From Comamonadaceae bacterium (GTDB lineage: Bacteria > Pseudomonadota > Gammaproteobacteria > Burkholderiales > Burkholderiaceae_C), in contig CANGYC010000053.1 in the NCBI GenBank assembly GCA_947457975.1, forward strand, positions 1 to 11,361: a stretch of DNA of 11,361 nucleotides, given 5' to 3'. Position numbers and translations under genes: made by a program. Positions 1-7,477 of the stretch are shown piece after piece. The notes below the pieces were generated by a model that was not told the origin of the DNA, ran no database searches, and saw nothing but the letters and a program-made list of their open reading frames with translations. Numbering within the stretch: position 1 is the first letter of the stretch; every line of letters starts with the position of its first letter.

Positions 1-381
1 AAGCAGTACCACTCCATCAAGCCCTACCTCGTGAACGACACGCTGCCGCCGGAAAAAGAGCGCCTGCAGTCGCCTGAGGAGCGCGACGAGCTCAACGGTC
101 TTTACGAGTGCATTCTGTGCGCCAGCTGCTCCACCAGCTGCCCCTCGTTCTGGTGGAACCCCGACAAGTTCGTGGGCCCCGCAGGTTTGTTGCAGGCTTA
201 CCGCTTCATCGCGGACAGCCGCGACCAAGACACGGCCGGTCGCCTGGACAACCTGGAAGACCCGTACCGCCTGTTCCGCTGCCACACCATCATGAACTGC
301 GTCGATGTTTGCCCCAAAGGGTTGAACCCCACCAAGGCCATCGGCAAGATCAAAGAACTGATGGTGCGTCGCGCCGTCTGA
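1..381 (+). CDS. sdhB: Succinate dehydrogenase iron-sulfur subunit (C-terminal part)
   Basis: The reading frame is open from the first base and ends at TGA 379-381, giving the last 126 residues of a protein that is about 235-240 residues in the family; the N-terminal 2Fe-2S ferredoxin domain lies outside the window. SdhB carries electrons from the FAD of SdhA to ubiquinone in membrane complex II. Visible ligands (fragment numbering) are C37, C40, C43 and C104 for the 4Fe-4S cluster and C47, C94 and C100 for the 3Fe-4S cluster, in the motifs [12 protein letters not shown] and [17 protein letters not shown]. The PSFWW stretch after C47 (P48, S49, W52) and H95/I97 match quinone-pocket positions known in E. 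coli SdhB. The 4Fe-4S motif has Ser42 where E. coli has a non-ligand Cys, which should not affect cluster binding. sdhE follows 31 nt downstream, consistent with the end of an sdhCDAB operon. Confidence 0.97.
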   Translation, partial: KQYHSIKPYLVNDTLPPEKERLQSPEERDELNGLYECILCASCSTSCPSFWWNPDKFVGPAGLLQAYRFIADSRDQDTAGRLDNLEDPYRLFRCHTIMNCVDVCPKGLNPTKAIGKIKELMVRRAV

Positions 382-412
382 TGCACCACAACAGGACGCA
401 CCCCCAGCCATC

Positions 413-754
413 ATGACCCTCAGCATGGCCGATGAACTTCTCGATGAGCTCGATGCCGCGGCGCCCCTGAGCGAGCGCGGTCTCAGCAAGCTGCGCTGGC
501 GTTGCCGTCGCGGCCTGTTGGAAAACGACCTCTTCATCGAGCGCTTCTTCAACGAGCGCGGTGAGCAGGTCACTGTCAGCGAAGCCAAAGGGCTCGATGC
601 TTTAATGAATTTGTCAGACAACGATCTGCTGGACCTGCTGCTCCAGCGCAAACAGCCGCAAGAGCTGGAAGACCACGGTGCGTCATCGGCTGAGGCACTG
701 GACGTTTTAATCAAGTTGCGCAGGCCCCACCCGCCCCGTGCGACCGCCGTATGA
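413..754 (+). CDS. sdhE: FAD assembly factor SdhE (succinate dehydrogenase assembly, YgfY family)
   Basis: A 113-residue acidic protein that is mostly helical. Residues 28-46 ([20 protein letters not shown] region) hold the family signature RGxxE at R33, G34 and E37, which in SdhE/YgfY proteins is needed for covalent attachment of FAD to SdhA. It should act in the cytoplasm on the apo-flavoprotein subunit before complex II assembles. The position fits: 31 nt after sdhB and 31 nt before gltA, the usual sdh-operon place in Burkholderiales. The start at ATG 413 is a best guess. The only purine-rich stretch (AGGA, 393-396) is 16 nt away, and an in-frame ATG at 425 (MADELL...) is a reasonable alternative. 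The C-terminal tail beyond about residue 82 is longer than in E. coli (88 aa in total) and is weakly conserved in type. Function rests on the motif and the context. Confidence 0.9.
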   Translation: MTLSMADELLDELDAAAPLSERGLSKLRWRCRRGLLENDLFIERFFNERGEQVTVSEAKGLDALMNLSDNDLLDLLLQRKQPQELEDHGASSAEALDVLIKLRRPHPPRATAV

Positions 755-774
755 AGCCCTGGATGTCGAGAAAA

Positions 775-780
775 AAGGAA
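775..780 (+). promoter_or_regulatory. Ribosome-binding site deciding the gltA start
   Basis: AAGGAA lies 5 nt before ATG 786. It selects that start over an upstream in-frame GTG at 738, which would add 16 residues unlike citrate synthase and overlap the end of sdhE. Confidence 0.75.
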
Positions 781-785
781 CTGCA

Positions 786-2096
786 ATGAAACTCGCGGAC
801 AACAAAGCCACCCTATCGTTCAGCAACGGCAGCGCCAGCGTCGAGATGCCGGTCTACAAGGGCAGCGTGGGCCCGGATGTGATCGACATCCGCAAGCTCT
901 ACGCCCAGACCGGCATGTTCACCTACGACCCGGGTTTCCTGTCGACCGCCTCCTGCCAGTCGGCCATCACCTTCATCGACGGCGACAAGGGCGAGCTGCT
1001 GTACCGCGGCTACCCCATCGAGCAGTTGGCCGTGAACTGCGACTTCCTGGAAACCTGCCACCTGCTGCTTTACGGTGAGCTGCCCAATGGGGCCCAGAAA
1101 AGCGACTTCGTCAACCGCGTGACCTACCACACCATGGTCAACGAGCAGATGCAGTTCTTCCTGCGGGGCTTTCGCCGCGATGCCCACCCCATGGCCGTGC
1201 TGACGGGCCTGGTGAGCGCCATGTCGGCCTTCTATCACGACAGCACCGACATCAACAATCCGCAGCATCGCGAGATTGCCGCCATCCGCCTGATCGCCAA
1301 GATGCCCACCCTGGTGGCCATGGCCTACAAGTACGGCGTGGGCCAGCCCTATATGTACCCCCGCAATGACCTGTCCTACGCCGGCAACTTCCTGCGCATG
1401 ATGTTCGGCACCCCCTGCGAGGACTACAAGGTCAACCCCGTGCTCGAGCGTGCGATGGACCGCATCTTCACCCTGCACGCAGACCACGAGCAAAACGCCT
1501 CCACGTCCACCGTGCGCCTGTGCGGCTCCTCGGGCACCAACCCGTTTGCCGCCATCGCGGCCGGTGTGGCCTGCCTCTGGGGCCCGGCCCACGGCGGCGC
1601 CAACGAAGCCTGCCTGAACATGCTGGAAGACATCCAGAAAATGGGCGGCGTGGCCAAGGTGGGTGACTTCATGAACCAGGTCAAGGACAAGAACTCGGGC
1701 GTCAAGCTCATGGGTTTTGGCCACCGCGTCTACAAGAACTACGACCCCCGTGCCAAGCTCATGCAGGAAACCTGTAACGAAGTGCTGCAGGAGCTGGGCC
1801 TGGAGAACGACCCGCTGTTCAAGCTGGCCAAGGAACTGGAAAAGATCGCCCTGGAAGACGACTACTTCGTGCAGCGCAAGCTCTACCCGAACGTGGACTT
1901 CTACTCCGGCATCGTGCAGCGCGCCATCGGCATCCCGGTGAACCTGTTCACCGGCATCTTCGCCCTGGCTCGCACCGTGGGCTGGATTGCGCAGCTCAAC
2001 GAGATGATCGGCGACCCCGAATACAAGATTGGCCGCCCCCGCCAGCTCTTCACTGGTGCTACCGCCCGCACGGTCAAGCCCATCGCCCAGCGCTGA
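786..2096 (+). CDS. gltA: Type II citrate synthase
   Basis: Condenses oxaloacetate and acetyl-CoA to citrate, the entry step of the TCA cycle, in the cytoplasm. The product is 436 residues (E. coli GltA is 427). Catalytic residues are visible in their family motifs: H269 in [11 protein letters not shown]313 in [14 protein letters not shown] and D371 in PNVDFYSG. The [14 protein letters not shown] segment at about 231-244 is the oxaloacetate-binding region. The N-terminal domain of roughly 50 residues with its small beta sheet ([19 protein letters not shown]) is typical of the hexameric, NADH-sensitive type II enzymes of Gram-negative bacteria rather than the short type I dimers. It follows sdhE by 31 nt and is probably cotranscribed with the sdh genes, tying two TCA-cycle enzymes together. 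An intrinsic terminator follows 19 nt after the stop. All key residues are present and I see no disruption. Confidence 0.98.
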   Translation: MKLADNKATLSFSNGSASVEMPVYKGSVGPDVIDIRKLYAQTGMFTYDPGFLSTASCQSAITFIDGDKGELLYRGYPIEQLAVNCDFLETCHLLLYGELPNGAQKSDFVNRVTYHTMVNEQMQFFLRGFRRDAHPMAVLTGLVSAMSAFYHDSTDINNPQHREIAAIRLIAKMPTLVAMAYKYGVGQPYMYPRNDLSYAGNFLRMMFGTPCEDYKVNPVLERAMDRIFTLHADHEQNASTSTVRLCGSSGTNPFAAIAAGVACLWGPAHGGANEACLNMLEDIQKMGGVAKVGDFMNQVKDKNSGVKLMGFGHRVYKNYDPRAKLMQETCNEVLQELGLENDPLFKLAKELEKIALEDDYFVQRKLYPNVDFYSGIVQRAIGIPVNLFTGIFALARTVGWIAQLNEMIGDPEYKIGRPRQLFTGATARTVKPIAQR

Positions 2097-2115
2097 ACGG
2101 CGACCCGGTGACCCG

Positions 2116-2140
2116 AAAGCCCGCCTCGGCGGGCTTTTTT
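2116..2140 (+). terminator. Intrinsic terminator of the sdh-gltA operon
   Basis: The perfect arms AAAGCCCGC (2116-2124) and GCGGGCTTT (2129-2137) flank a 4-nt loop CTCG, and the T run continues to 2140. It lies 19 nt after the gltA stop and separates gltA from the LysR gene, so the regulator must have its own promoter in 2141-2270. Confidence 0.92.
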
Positions 2141-2195
2141 GCGCCTGTGCACACCCGCGCAGTGGAGAGCCGGCATCGACCGGGCATGCCAGCCA

Positions 2196-2208
2196 TCTCT
2201 TTAGGAGA
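2196..2208. promoter_or_regulatory. Candidate LysR-type T-N11-A operator upstream of the regulator gene
   Basis: TCTCTTTAGGAGA is an imperfect palindrome with 4-bp arms (TCTC/GAGA) and fits the T-N11-A core that LysR-type proteins recognise. It lies 63 nt before the start of the LysR gene, where an autoregulatory site would be expected. Such short matches are common by chance, and I could not place a convincing -35/-10 pair beside it. Confidence 0.25.
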
Positions 2209-2270
2209 GCGCGGTTCCTCGCGTAACCCGGGCAAAATGAAGAGTCTTCGCCAACGGCGATGACTAACCC

Positions 2271-3215
2271 ATGAAAAGCTCCGAACGCAACTTTGCCCGC
2301 CGCATGGACCTGACCTCGCTGCAGCTCTTTGTAGCGGTGTGCGAACTCGGGAGCATCGGGAAGGCGGCCGAGCGGGAATTCATTGCCGCCTCCGCCATCA
2401 GTAAGCGGCTGACGGAGCTCGAAGCCACGGTGGGCACGCAACTGCTCTACCGCCACACTCGGGGCGTGGACCTGACCCCCGCGGGGGAGAGCCTGCTGCA
2501 CCATGCCCGCTCGGTGCTGTTCAGCCTGGAGAAGATGCAGGGTGAGCTCAGCGAGTACGCCGACGGGGTGCGCGGCCATGTGCGGGTGCACGCCAGCATC
2601 TCGGCCATCGTGCAGTTCTTGCCCGAAGACCTGGGCGCCTTCATCCGCCAGCACGACGAGGTGAAGATCGACCTGGAAGAACACCTGAGCTCCGAGGTGG
2701 TGCGCGCCGTGCAGGAAGGTGCGGCGGACCTGGGCATCTGCAATGCGAGCACCCCCCAGGGCGAGCTGCAGAGCCTGCCCTACCGGCACGACCGGCTGGC
2801 GCTCATCGTGCCGCGCGGCCATGCGCTGGCCCATTGGCCGAGCGTGGCCTATGCCGACACGCTGGACCACGACCAGGTCGGCCTGCACTCGACCAGCTCC
2901 ATTTACCTGGCCCTGCGACAGGCGGCCGAGCAGGCCGGCCGCACCATCAAGCTGCGCATCCACGTGACCAGTCTGGACGCCATGTGCCGCATGATCGATA
3001 ACGGCCTGGGCGTGGGCGTGATGCCGCAGCGCGCCTTCGAGCTGATGCACGGCGTCGGCCAGTTGGCCTGCGTGCCCCTGTCAGACCCCTGGGCCGAGCG
3101 GGCGCTGCACATGGTGGCCCGCGATTTTTCCACCCTGCCCGTGACGGCGCGGCTGCTGGTCGAGCACCTGCAGCCCCATCCCGCCCCCGAGGCCGCCCTG
3201 CAGGCGGCAGCCTAG
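2271..3215 (+). CDS. LysR-family transcriptional regulator
   Basis: A 314-residue protein of usual LysR length. Residues 13-72 form the winged helix-turn-helix: the [22 protein letters not shown] start, [11 protein letters not shown] as the recognition region and [16 protein letters not shown] as the wing. Residues from about 102 to 300 are the periplasmic-binding-protein-like effector domain, with [18 protein letters not shown] at the first strand and a GLGVGVMPQ segment at 245-253. It should act as a ligand-responsive tetramer in the cytoplasm. It is codirectional with leuC, only 47 nt upstream, and follows the gltA terminator, so it may be cotranscribed with, and control, leuCDB or gltA; the ligand is unknown. 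Neither candidate start, ATG 2271 or the in-frame ATG 2304 (MDLTSLQLF), has a good ribosome-binding site. The second gives the more usual LysR N-terminus (303 aa). Confidence 0.93.
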   Translation: MKSSERNFARRMDLTSLQLFVAVCELGSIGKAAEREFIAASAISKRLTELEATVGTQLLYRHTRGVDLTPAGESLLHHARSVLFSLEKMQGELSEYADGVRGHVRVHASISAIVQFLPEDLGAFIRQHDEVKIDLEEHLSSEVVRAVQEGAADLGICNASTPQGELQSLPYRHDRLALIVPRGHALAHWPSVAYADTLDHDQVGLHSTSSIYLALRQAAEQAGRTIKLRIHVTSLDAMCRMIDNGLGVGVMPQRAFELMHGVGQLACVPLSDPWAERALHMVARDFSTLPVTARLLVEHLQPHPAPEAALQAAA

Positions 3216-3231
3216 AATTCACCGCTTTTTT
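3192..3231 (+). terminator. Weak terminator-like structure between the LysR gene and leuC
   Basis: A hairpin GCCGCC/GGCGGC (3192-3197 and 3203-3208, 5-nt loop) covers the end of the regulator gene. A second, weaker pairing GCGG/CCGC (3204-3207 with 3222-3225) runs straight into six T residues (3226-3231). The two share bases and cannot form together. This could be a partial terminator or nothing. The T run is not directly after the stronger stem. Confidence 0.2.
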
Positions 3232-3262
3232 CACCAACCGCGAGCCACGCACAAGGACCACC

Positions 3263-4684
3263 ATGGTACGCACGCTCTACGACAAGATCTGGGACGAACA
3301 CGTTGTTCACACCGAGGAAGACGGCACCGCCGTCCTCTACATCGACCGCCATCTGGTGCACGAAGTGACCAGCCCCCAGGCTTATGAAGGCCTGCGCCAG
3401 GCCAACCGCAAGGTCTGGCGCGTGAGCTCCGTGGTGGCCACGGCCGACCACAACACGCCGACCACCGGGTGGGAACTGGGCTACGACGGCATCACCGACC
3501 CGGTGAGCAAGGAGCAGATCGTCACGCTGGACGCCAACATCAAGGCCTTCGGCTCCGCGGCCTTCTTTCCCTTTCTGTCCAAGCGCCAGGGCATCGTGCA
3601 CGTGATCGGACCTGAGAGCGGCGCCACCCTGCCCGGCATGACGGTGGTCTGTGGCGACTCCCACACCTCCACGCACGGGGCTTTCGGGGCGTTGGCGCAT
3701 GGCATCGGCACCTCGGAAGTCGAGCACGTGCTGGCCACGCAGACCCTGCTGGCCAAGAAGGCCAAGAATCTGCTCATCAAGGTTGAGGGCCAGGTTACCA
3801 AGGGCGTGACCGCCAAGGACATCGTGCTGGCCATCATCGGCAAGATCGGCACGGCCGGCGGCACCGGCTACACCATCGAATTCGCAGGCTCGGCCATCCG
3901 TGGCCTGTCGATGGAAGGCCGCATGACGCTGTGCAATATGGCCATCGAGGCCGGCGCGCGCGCGGGCCTGGTGGCCGTGGACGACAAGACCATCGATTAC
4001 GTCAAGGGCCGGCTGCTCTCGCCCACGGGAGTGGAATGGGACCAGGCCGTGGCCTACTGGAAAACGCTGCAGTCGGATGCAGACGCCAAGTTTGACGCCG
4101 TGGTGGAACTGGACGCCACCCGCATCCTGCCGCAGGTGACCTGGGGCACCTCGCCTGAAATGGTGCTGGGCGTGGATGGCATCGTGCCCGACCCGGACAA
4201 GGAAAAGGACGCCGGCAAGCGCGCTTCCATCGAGCGGGCGCTGACCTACATGGCCCTGCAGCCGGGCAAACCCCTGAGCGACATCTTCGTGGACAGGGTG
4301 TTCATCGGCTCCTGCACCAACAGCCGCATCGAGGACATGCGCGAAGCTGCTGCCATCGTGAAAAAACTGGGCCAGAAGGTGGCCAAGAACGTCAAGCAGG
4401 CCCTGGTGGTGCCCGGCTCTGGCCTGGTCAAGGAGCAGGCTGAGCGCGAAGGCCTGGACCAGATCTTCAAGGCCGCCGGCTTTGAGTGGCGCGAACCCGG
4501 CTGCTCCATGTGCCTGGCCATGAACGCCGATCGGCTCGAGGCTGGTGAGCGCTGCGCCTCTACCAGCAACCGCAACTTCGAAGGCCGGCAAGGCGCTGGC
4601 GGCCGCACCCACCTGGTGAGCCCGGCCATGGCGGCCGCAGCCGCCATCCACGGCCATTTTGTCGACGTGCGCAAGTTCGCCTAA
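3263..4684 (+). CDS. leuC: 3-Isopropylmalate dehydratase large subunit
   Basis: With LeuD it isomerises 2-isopropylmalate to 3-isopropylmalate through a 4Fe-4S cluster, the second step of leucine synthesis, in the cytoplasm. The product is 473 residues (E. coli 466). Cluster ligands are C351 in [12 protein letters not shown] and C414/C417 in [11 protein letters not shown]. Other aconitase-family motifs are [15 protein letters not shown] (128-142), [12 protein letters not shown] (149-160) and the [20 protein letters not shown] block (435-454). The start ATG 3263 has AAGGA at 3253-3257 with 5-nt spacing. It follows the LysR gene by 47 nt and precedes leuD by 17 nt. I find no small entericidin-type lipoprotein gene in that 17-nt gap. 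All catalytic residues are present. Confidence 0.98.
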   Translation: MVRTLYDKIWDEHVVHTEEDGTAVLYIDRHLVHEVTSPQAYEGLRQANRKVWRVSSVVATADHNTPTTGWELGYDGITDPVSKEQIVTLDANIKAFGSAAFFPFLSKRQGIVHVIGPESGATLPGMTVVCGDSHTSTHGAFGALAHGIGTSEVEHVLATQTLLAKKAKNLLIKVEGQVTKGVTAKDIVLAIIGKIGTAGGTGYTIEFAGSAIRGLSMEGRMTLCNMAIEAGARAGLVAVDDKTIDYVKGRLLSPTGVEWDQAVAYWKTLQSDADAKFDAVVELDATRILPQVTWGTSPEMVLGVDGIVPDPDKEKDAGKRASIERALTYMALQPGKPLSDIFVDRVFIGSCTNSRIEDMREAAAIVKKLGQKVAKNVKQALVVPGSGLVKEQAEREGLDQIFKAAGFEWREPGCSMCLAMNADRLEAGERCASTSNRNFEGRQGAGGRTHLVSPAMAAAAAIHGHFVDVRKFA

Positions 4685-4701
4685 AGCCCGGGAGTCAGAC
4701 C

Positions 4702-5355
4702 ATGCAGAAATTCACCCTTCACAAAGGCCTGGTGGCCCCGATGGACCGCGCCAACGTGGACACCGACGCCATCATCCCCAAGCAGTTCCTCAAATCCATC
4801 CGCAAGACGGGCTTTGGCCCCCACCTGTTCGACGAGTTGCGCTACCTGGACGAAGGCTACCCAGGCCAGGACCCGGCCAGCCGCAAACCCAACCCAGACT
4901 TCGTGCTGAACCAAGCCCGCTACCAGGGTGCCAGCATTTTGCTGGCACGCAAGAACTTCGGCTGCGGCTCTTCGCGCGAGCACGCGCCCTGGGCGATCGA
5001 TCAGTACGGCTTTCGCGCCGTGATTGCGCCGAGCTTTGCCGACATCTTCTTCAACAACTGCTTCAAGAACGGCTTGCTGCCCATCGTGCTGCCTGAGTCC
5101 GTCGTGGCCAAGCTCTTCGACGCGGTGGCGGCCTTCCCCGGCTTTGAGCTGACCATCGACCTCGAGCGCCAGGTCGTTGTGCAGCCACAGGGCGAAGAAA
5201 TCCCCTTTGAAGTGAACTCTTTCCGCAAGTACTGCCTCTTGAACGGCCTGGACGACATTGGTCTGACGCTGCGCCACAAAGACAAGATCGCCGCCTTCGA
5301 GGCCGAGCGCCTGGCCACCAAGCCCTGGCTGGCGCATACCGCGCCCGGCGCCTGA
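4702..5355 (+). CDS. leuD: 3-Isopropylmalate dehydratase small subunit
   Basis: The swivelling-domain partner of LeuC; the heterodimer forms the isopropylmalate isomerase active site. The product is 217 residues, slightly longer than E. coli LeuD (201). The signature [15 protein letters not shown] spans 85-99, and its GSSREH segment contributes substrate contacts in the aconitase fold. The N-terminal [20 protein letters not shown] block (11-30) is also typical, as is [19 protein letters not shown] (110-128). The start ATG 4702 has GGGAG at 4690-4694 with 7-nt spacing. It lies 17 nt after leuC and 19 nt before leuB, so the three genes almost certainly share a transcript. The insertion around residues 49-64 ([16 protein letters not shown]) is usual for proteobacterial LeuD. 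Confidence 0.97.
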   Translation: MQKFTLHKGLVAPMDRANVDTDAIIPKQFLKSIRKTGFGPHLFDELRYLDEGYPGQDPASRKPNPDFVLNQARYQGASILLARKNFGCGSSREHAPWAIDQYGFRAVIAPSFADIFFNNCFKNGLLPIVLPESVVAKLFDAVAAFPGFELTIDLERQVVVQPQGEEIPFEVNSFRKYCLLNGLDDIGLTLRHKDKIAAFEAERLATKPWLAHTAPGA

Positions 5356-5374
5356 GCTCTTTAGGAAACCCCGC

Positions 5375-6445
5375 ATGAAAATCGCAGTTCTCCCCGGTGA
5401 CGGCATCGGCACCGAAATCGTCGCCGAGGCCGTCAAGGTCCTGAACGTTCTGGGCCTGAAGTTCGAGATGGAGCAGGCCCTGGTGGGCGGCGCCGCCTAC
5501 GAGGCCCACGGCCACCCCCTGCCCGATAGCACCCTGAAGCTGGCCAAGGAGGCCGACGCGGTGCTCTTCGGCGCGGTGGGTGACTGGAAATACGACAAGC
5601 TCGACCGGCCCTTGCGCCCAGAGCAGGCCATCCTGGGCCTGCGCAAGAACCTGGGGCTGTTCGCCAACTTCCGTCCGGCCATCTGCTACGAGCAGCTGGT
5701 GGGGGCCTCGAGCCTCAAGCCCGAGCTGATCGCCGGCCTGGATATCCTGATCATCCGCGAGCTGACCGGTGACATCTACTTCGGCCAGCCGCGCGGCCGC
5801 CGCGTGGCCACCGACGGGCACTTCCCCGGCGCTGAAGAAGCCTTCGACACCATGCGCTACTCCAAGCCGGAGATCGAGCGCATCGCGCACGTGGCCTTCC
5901 AGGCCGCCCGCAAGCGGAGCAAAAAGGTCACCAGCGTGGACAAGGCCAACGTGCTGGAGACCTTCCAGTTCTGGAAGGACGTGGTCACCGAGGTGCACGC
6001 CCAGTACCCCGATGTGGAACTGCAGCACATGTACGTGGACAACGCCGCCATGCAATTGGTCAAGGCGCCCAAGGCCTTCGACGTGGTGGTGACCGGCAAC
6101 ATGTTCGGCGACATCTTGTCGGACGAGGCGTCCATGCTGACCGGCTCCATCGGCATGCTGCCCTCGGCCAGCCTGAACACGAAGAACCAGGGCTTGTATG
6201 AGCCCAGCCACGGCAGCGCCCCCGACATCGCCGGCAAGGGCGTGGCCAACCCGCTGGCCACCATCCTGAGCGCGGCCATGATGCTGCGCTTTTCGCTGAA
6301 CCAGCCTGATGCGGCAGACCGCATCGAGGCGGCAGTGAAAAAGGTGCTGACCCAAGGTCTGCGCACGCCCGACATCTACAGCGAGGGCACCACCCGGGTG
6401 GGCACGCGCGAGATGGGCGAGGCGGTGGTCAAGGCGCTGGGCTGA
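5375..6445 (+). CDS. leuB: 3-Isopropylmalate dehydrogenase
   Basis: Oxidises and decarboxylates 3-isopropylmalate to 4-methyl-2-oxopentanoate with NAD+, the third step of leucine synthesis. The product is 356 residues, normal for the family. [16 protein letters not shown] opens the dinucleotide-binding domain. Substrate-binding arginines are R90, R100 and R128, and catalytic Y135 (DIYFGQP) and K190 (SVDKANVLE) are present. The metal-binding aspartates are D222 (VDNAAM), D246 and D250 ([13 protein letters not shown]). D284 in [11 protein letters not shown] is the residue linked to NAD+ preference over NADP+. The start ATG 5375 has TAGGAAA at 5362-5368. It is the last gene of the leuCDB block and is followed 17 nt later by a strong terminator. 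leuA is not in the window. Confidence 0.98.
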   Translation: MKIAVLPGDGIGTEIVAEAVKVLNVLGLKFEMEQALVGGAAYEAHGHPLPDSTLKLAKEADAVLFGAVGDWKYDKLDRPLRPEQAILGLRKNLGLFANFRPAICYEQLVGASSLKPELIAGLDILIIRELTGDIYFGQPRGRRVATDGHFPGAEEAFDTMRYSKPEIERIAHVAFQAARKRSKKVTSVDKANVLETFQFWKDVVTEVHAQYPDVELQHMYVDNAAMQLVKAPKAFDVVVTGNMFGDILSDEASMLTGSIGMLPSASLNTKNQGLYEPSHGSAPDIAGKGVANPLATILSAAMMLRFSLNQPDAADRIEAAVKKVLTQGLRTPDIYSEGTTRVGTREMGEAVVKALG

Positions 6446-6462
6446 ACGGGCCCTTCTCCCCG

Positions 6463-6491
6463 AAAACCGCGCCTGTGTGCGCGGTTTTTTT
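6463..6491. terminator. Bidirectional intrinsic terminator between leuB and the convergent gene
   Basis: A perfect 10-bp stem AAAACCGCGC (6463-6472) / GCGCGGTTTT (6479-6488) encloses the 6-nt loop CTGTGT, followed by a T run to 6491. The A run at the left arm gives a T run on the other strand, so the same structure can end the minus-strand gene whose stop lies at 6502-6504. Confidence 0.92.
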
Positions 6492-6501
6492 CATGGGCGG
6501 G

Positions 6502-7227
6502 TCAGACGCTGCCTCGGGCATCAACCCAGCCCGCCTCCAGCCAGTGCCAGCGCCCGGCCACGATGGGCCAGGGAATCAGGCGCGTCGGCGTGCCCGGCGG
6601 CAGGATGGGCTCGGTACCGTGGTCGATCCACTCGCCGCTGGCCTGTACCGACGCCAGCGCCGAGGGGGGCAAGGGCTCGCCCGCGCGGGCAGAGATGCTG
6701 CCCGCCTGCCAGCAAGCAGCCGCTGTCCAGCCCGTCGTGCCGGGGCCGGAGAGGCGGTCATGCACGCTGCCCCAGAGCCGTCCACGCACGCGCTCACGCA
6801 CGGCACGCAGGCGGCGCTCGGTGGCCTGAAGGTCGCGGGTGTATATCGAATCCTGGCCCAGGAAGTTGTCAAACAGCACACAGGCAGCGGGGTGCTCGGC
6901 CAGCGCTTGCTCCAGGAGGGCATGGGCATCGGCCTGCCAGACATCCAGCCGCACGCCGTGACGCGCCAGGGCTGCGCCGTGGTTGAAGCGGAACAGCCGA
7001 CCGGCCCAGGGATCGATGTCCACCAGCAGCACGCGCTCAAAGCGGGCCAAAAAGCGCGACGACATCATCCAGCCCGCGCTGCCGCCCAGCAGCACCAGTT
7101 CATGGGGCCAAGCAGCACCCGCAGGAAGGCCCAGCAACCAATCCTCCAGCCGCTGGCGCGTAGCGGCCCAGCGCCGACGGGCCAGGAAGGCGCGTGCGTG
7201 CCAGTGCCAGTCGGATGCAGAGCTCAT
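6502..7227 (-). CDS. Putative SAM-dependent methyltransferase-like protein, function unknown
   Basis: A 241-residue protein from ATG 7227, reading MSSASDWHWHARAFLARRRW. I do not recognise a named family. The central part resembles a Rossmann-fold methyltransferase or spermidine-synthase core: a glycine loop VLLGGSAGW (45-53), then LLVDIDPW with an acidic residue at D70 where the cofactor ribose would bind, and VLFDNFLGQDSIY (117-129) where motif IV is expected. This match is by eye and the substrate cannot be read from it. The frame remains open upstream to an ATG at 7302, adding 25 residues, but that start would lie over the asd promoter, so 7227 is preferred; neither has a clear ribosome-binding site. 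The gene faces leuB and is divergent from asd, so it is transcribed alone. The C-terminal 80 residues are Trp/Pro-rich and do not resemble a known domain. Confidence 0.7.
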   Translation of the reverse strand: MSSASDWHWHARAFLARRRWAATRQRLEDWLLGLPAGAAWPHELVLLGGSAGWMMSSRFLARFERVLLVDIDPWAGRLFRFNHGAALARHGVRLDVWQADAHALLEQALAEHPAACVLFDNFLGQDSIYTRDLQATERRLRAVRERVRGRLWGSVHDRLSGPGTTGWTAAACWQAGSISARAGEPLPPSALASVQASGEWIDHGTEPILPPGTPTRLIPWPIVAGRWHWLEAGWVDARGSV

Positions 7228-7286
7228 GAGGGCGCATGGTAGCTTCAGAGTGGCCCGCGCTGTAAGTTCCAGCCAAGCCCATCCAC

Positions 7287-7301
7287 TACAATCTATCCCC
7301 A
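7287..7301 (+). promoter_or_regulatory. Candidate promoter -10 box and start point for the asd operon
   Basis: TACAAT (7287-7292) matches the sigma-70 -10 consensus at 5 of 6 positions. Eight nt follow before A7301, which is also the first base of an ATG. A start at A7301 would give a leaderless transcript. The -35 region (about 7264-7270, AAGTTCC) is a poor match, so the promoter may need an activator. Confidence 0.45.
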
Positions 7302-7405
7302 TGTTTGCCGCCCGCCTGTTCCTCCAGAACCTTGCAGCCCCCGCTCAGGCGGCTGCTGGCGCACGCGCAATCACCCTCAAAACCACGACCACCATCAAGG
7401 GCTGA
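7301..7405 (+). CDS. Candidate Thr/Lys/Ile-rich leader peptide upstream of asd
   Basis: ATG 7301 opens 34 codons ending at TGA 7403-7405. The peptide begins MFAARLFLQNLA, is Ala-rich in the middle and ends ITLKTTTTIKG. Of its last 11 residues, five are Thr, two Lys and two Ile, four of the Thr being consecutive codons (ACC ACG ACC ACC, 7382-7393). Thr, Lys and Ile all derive from aspartate semialdehyde, made by the asd gene 92 nt downstream. In E. coli the thr leader peptide likewise has a run of Thr and Ile codons. I infer a ribosome-stalling leader that senses charged tRNA-Thr (and perhaps tRNA-Lys/Ile). There is no Shine-Dalgarno sequence before the ATG, but a -10 box lies just where a leaderless transcript would need it. 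The frame also remains open upstream to 6983, antisense to the methyltransferase-like gene, so it is not proof of coding by itself. Confidence 0.45.
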   Translation: MFAARLFLQNLAAPAQAAAGARAITLKTTTTIKG

Positions 7406-7412
7406 CCCAGCT

Positions 7413-7450
7413 CCGGTTCGTCGTGCGCCCTCCCCGGCCAGACGAGCCGG
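7413..7450 (+). promoter_or_regulatory. Candidate attenuator stem-loop in the asd leader
   Basis: A 10-bp stem CCGGTTCGTC (7413-7422) / GACGAGCCGG (7441-7450), with one G-U pair and an 18-nt loop, starts 8 nt after the leader-peptide stop. A ribosome at the stop codon would cover its left arm. Its right arm overlaps an alternative hairpin, CCCGGC/GCCGGG (7433-7438 with 7446-7451), so only one of the two can form. The loop holds GCGCCCT (7425-7431), complementary to AGGGCGT (7487-7493) at the asd ribosome-binding site. No strong T run follows, so control of translation seems likelier than classical termination. Confidence 0.35.
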
Positions 7451-7453
7451 GCA

Positions 7454-7477
7454 AAACAGCCAGGCGTGGCACTGTTT
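7454..7477 (+). promoter_or_regulatory. Bulged hairpin just before the asd ribosome-binding site
   Basis: AAACAGCCA (7454-7462) pairs with TGGC (7467-7470) and TGTTT (7473-7477) around a GGCG loop, with a 2-nt bulge (AC). It is followed by AACTTTG and then the AAAGGG ribosome-binding site (7485-7490). It could be a weak terminator or a spacer structure. Confidence 0.25.

Noticed and set aside
738..785. A GTG start for gltA at 738
   Set aside because: It overlaps sdhE and adds residues unlike citrate synthase; ATG 786 has a good ribosome-binding site 5 nt away.
2197..2206. The 10-mer CTCTTTAGGA also occurs at 5357-5366 before leuB
   Set aside because: At leuB it includes the ribosome-binding site. 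At 2197 no start codon follows at a suitable distance, so the match is probably chance and I do not call a shared element.
813..3050. A 745-codon open frame on the minus strand across gltA, the terminator and the LysR gene
   Set aside because: It is antisense to two well-supported genes and its translation is low-complexity (rich in His, Gly, Ala, Val, Gln). In GC-rich DNA, the strong third-position G/C bias of the real genes suppresses stops in this frame.
3212..4657. A 481-codon open frame antisense to leuC
   Set aside because: Same shadow effect: leuC has all its catalytic residues on the plus strand, while this product has no recognisable motif.
4685..4701. A possible small entericidin-type gene between leuC and leuD
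   Set aside because: The gap is only 17 nt and contains just the leuD ribosome-binding site; the frame over 4659-5096 is a shadow of leuD.
5063..6355. A 430-codon open frame antisense to leuD and leuB
   Set aside because: It spans two intact genes and has a His/Gly/Arg-rich composition without any domain.
6475..7242. A 255-codon plus-strand frame over the methyltransferase-like gene
   Set aside because: It starts inside the leuB terminator and shows no domain-like pattern, whereas the minus-strand frame has a Rossmann-like core and ends at the terminator.
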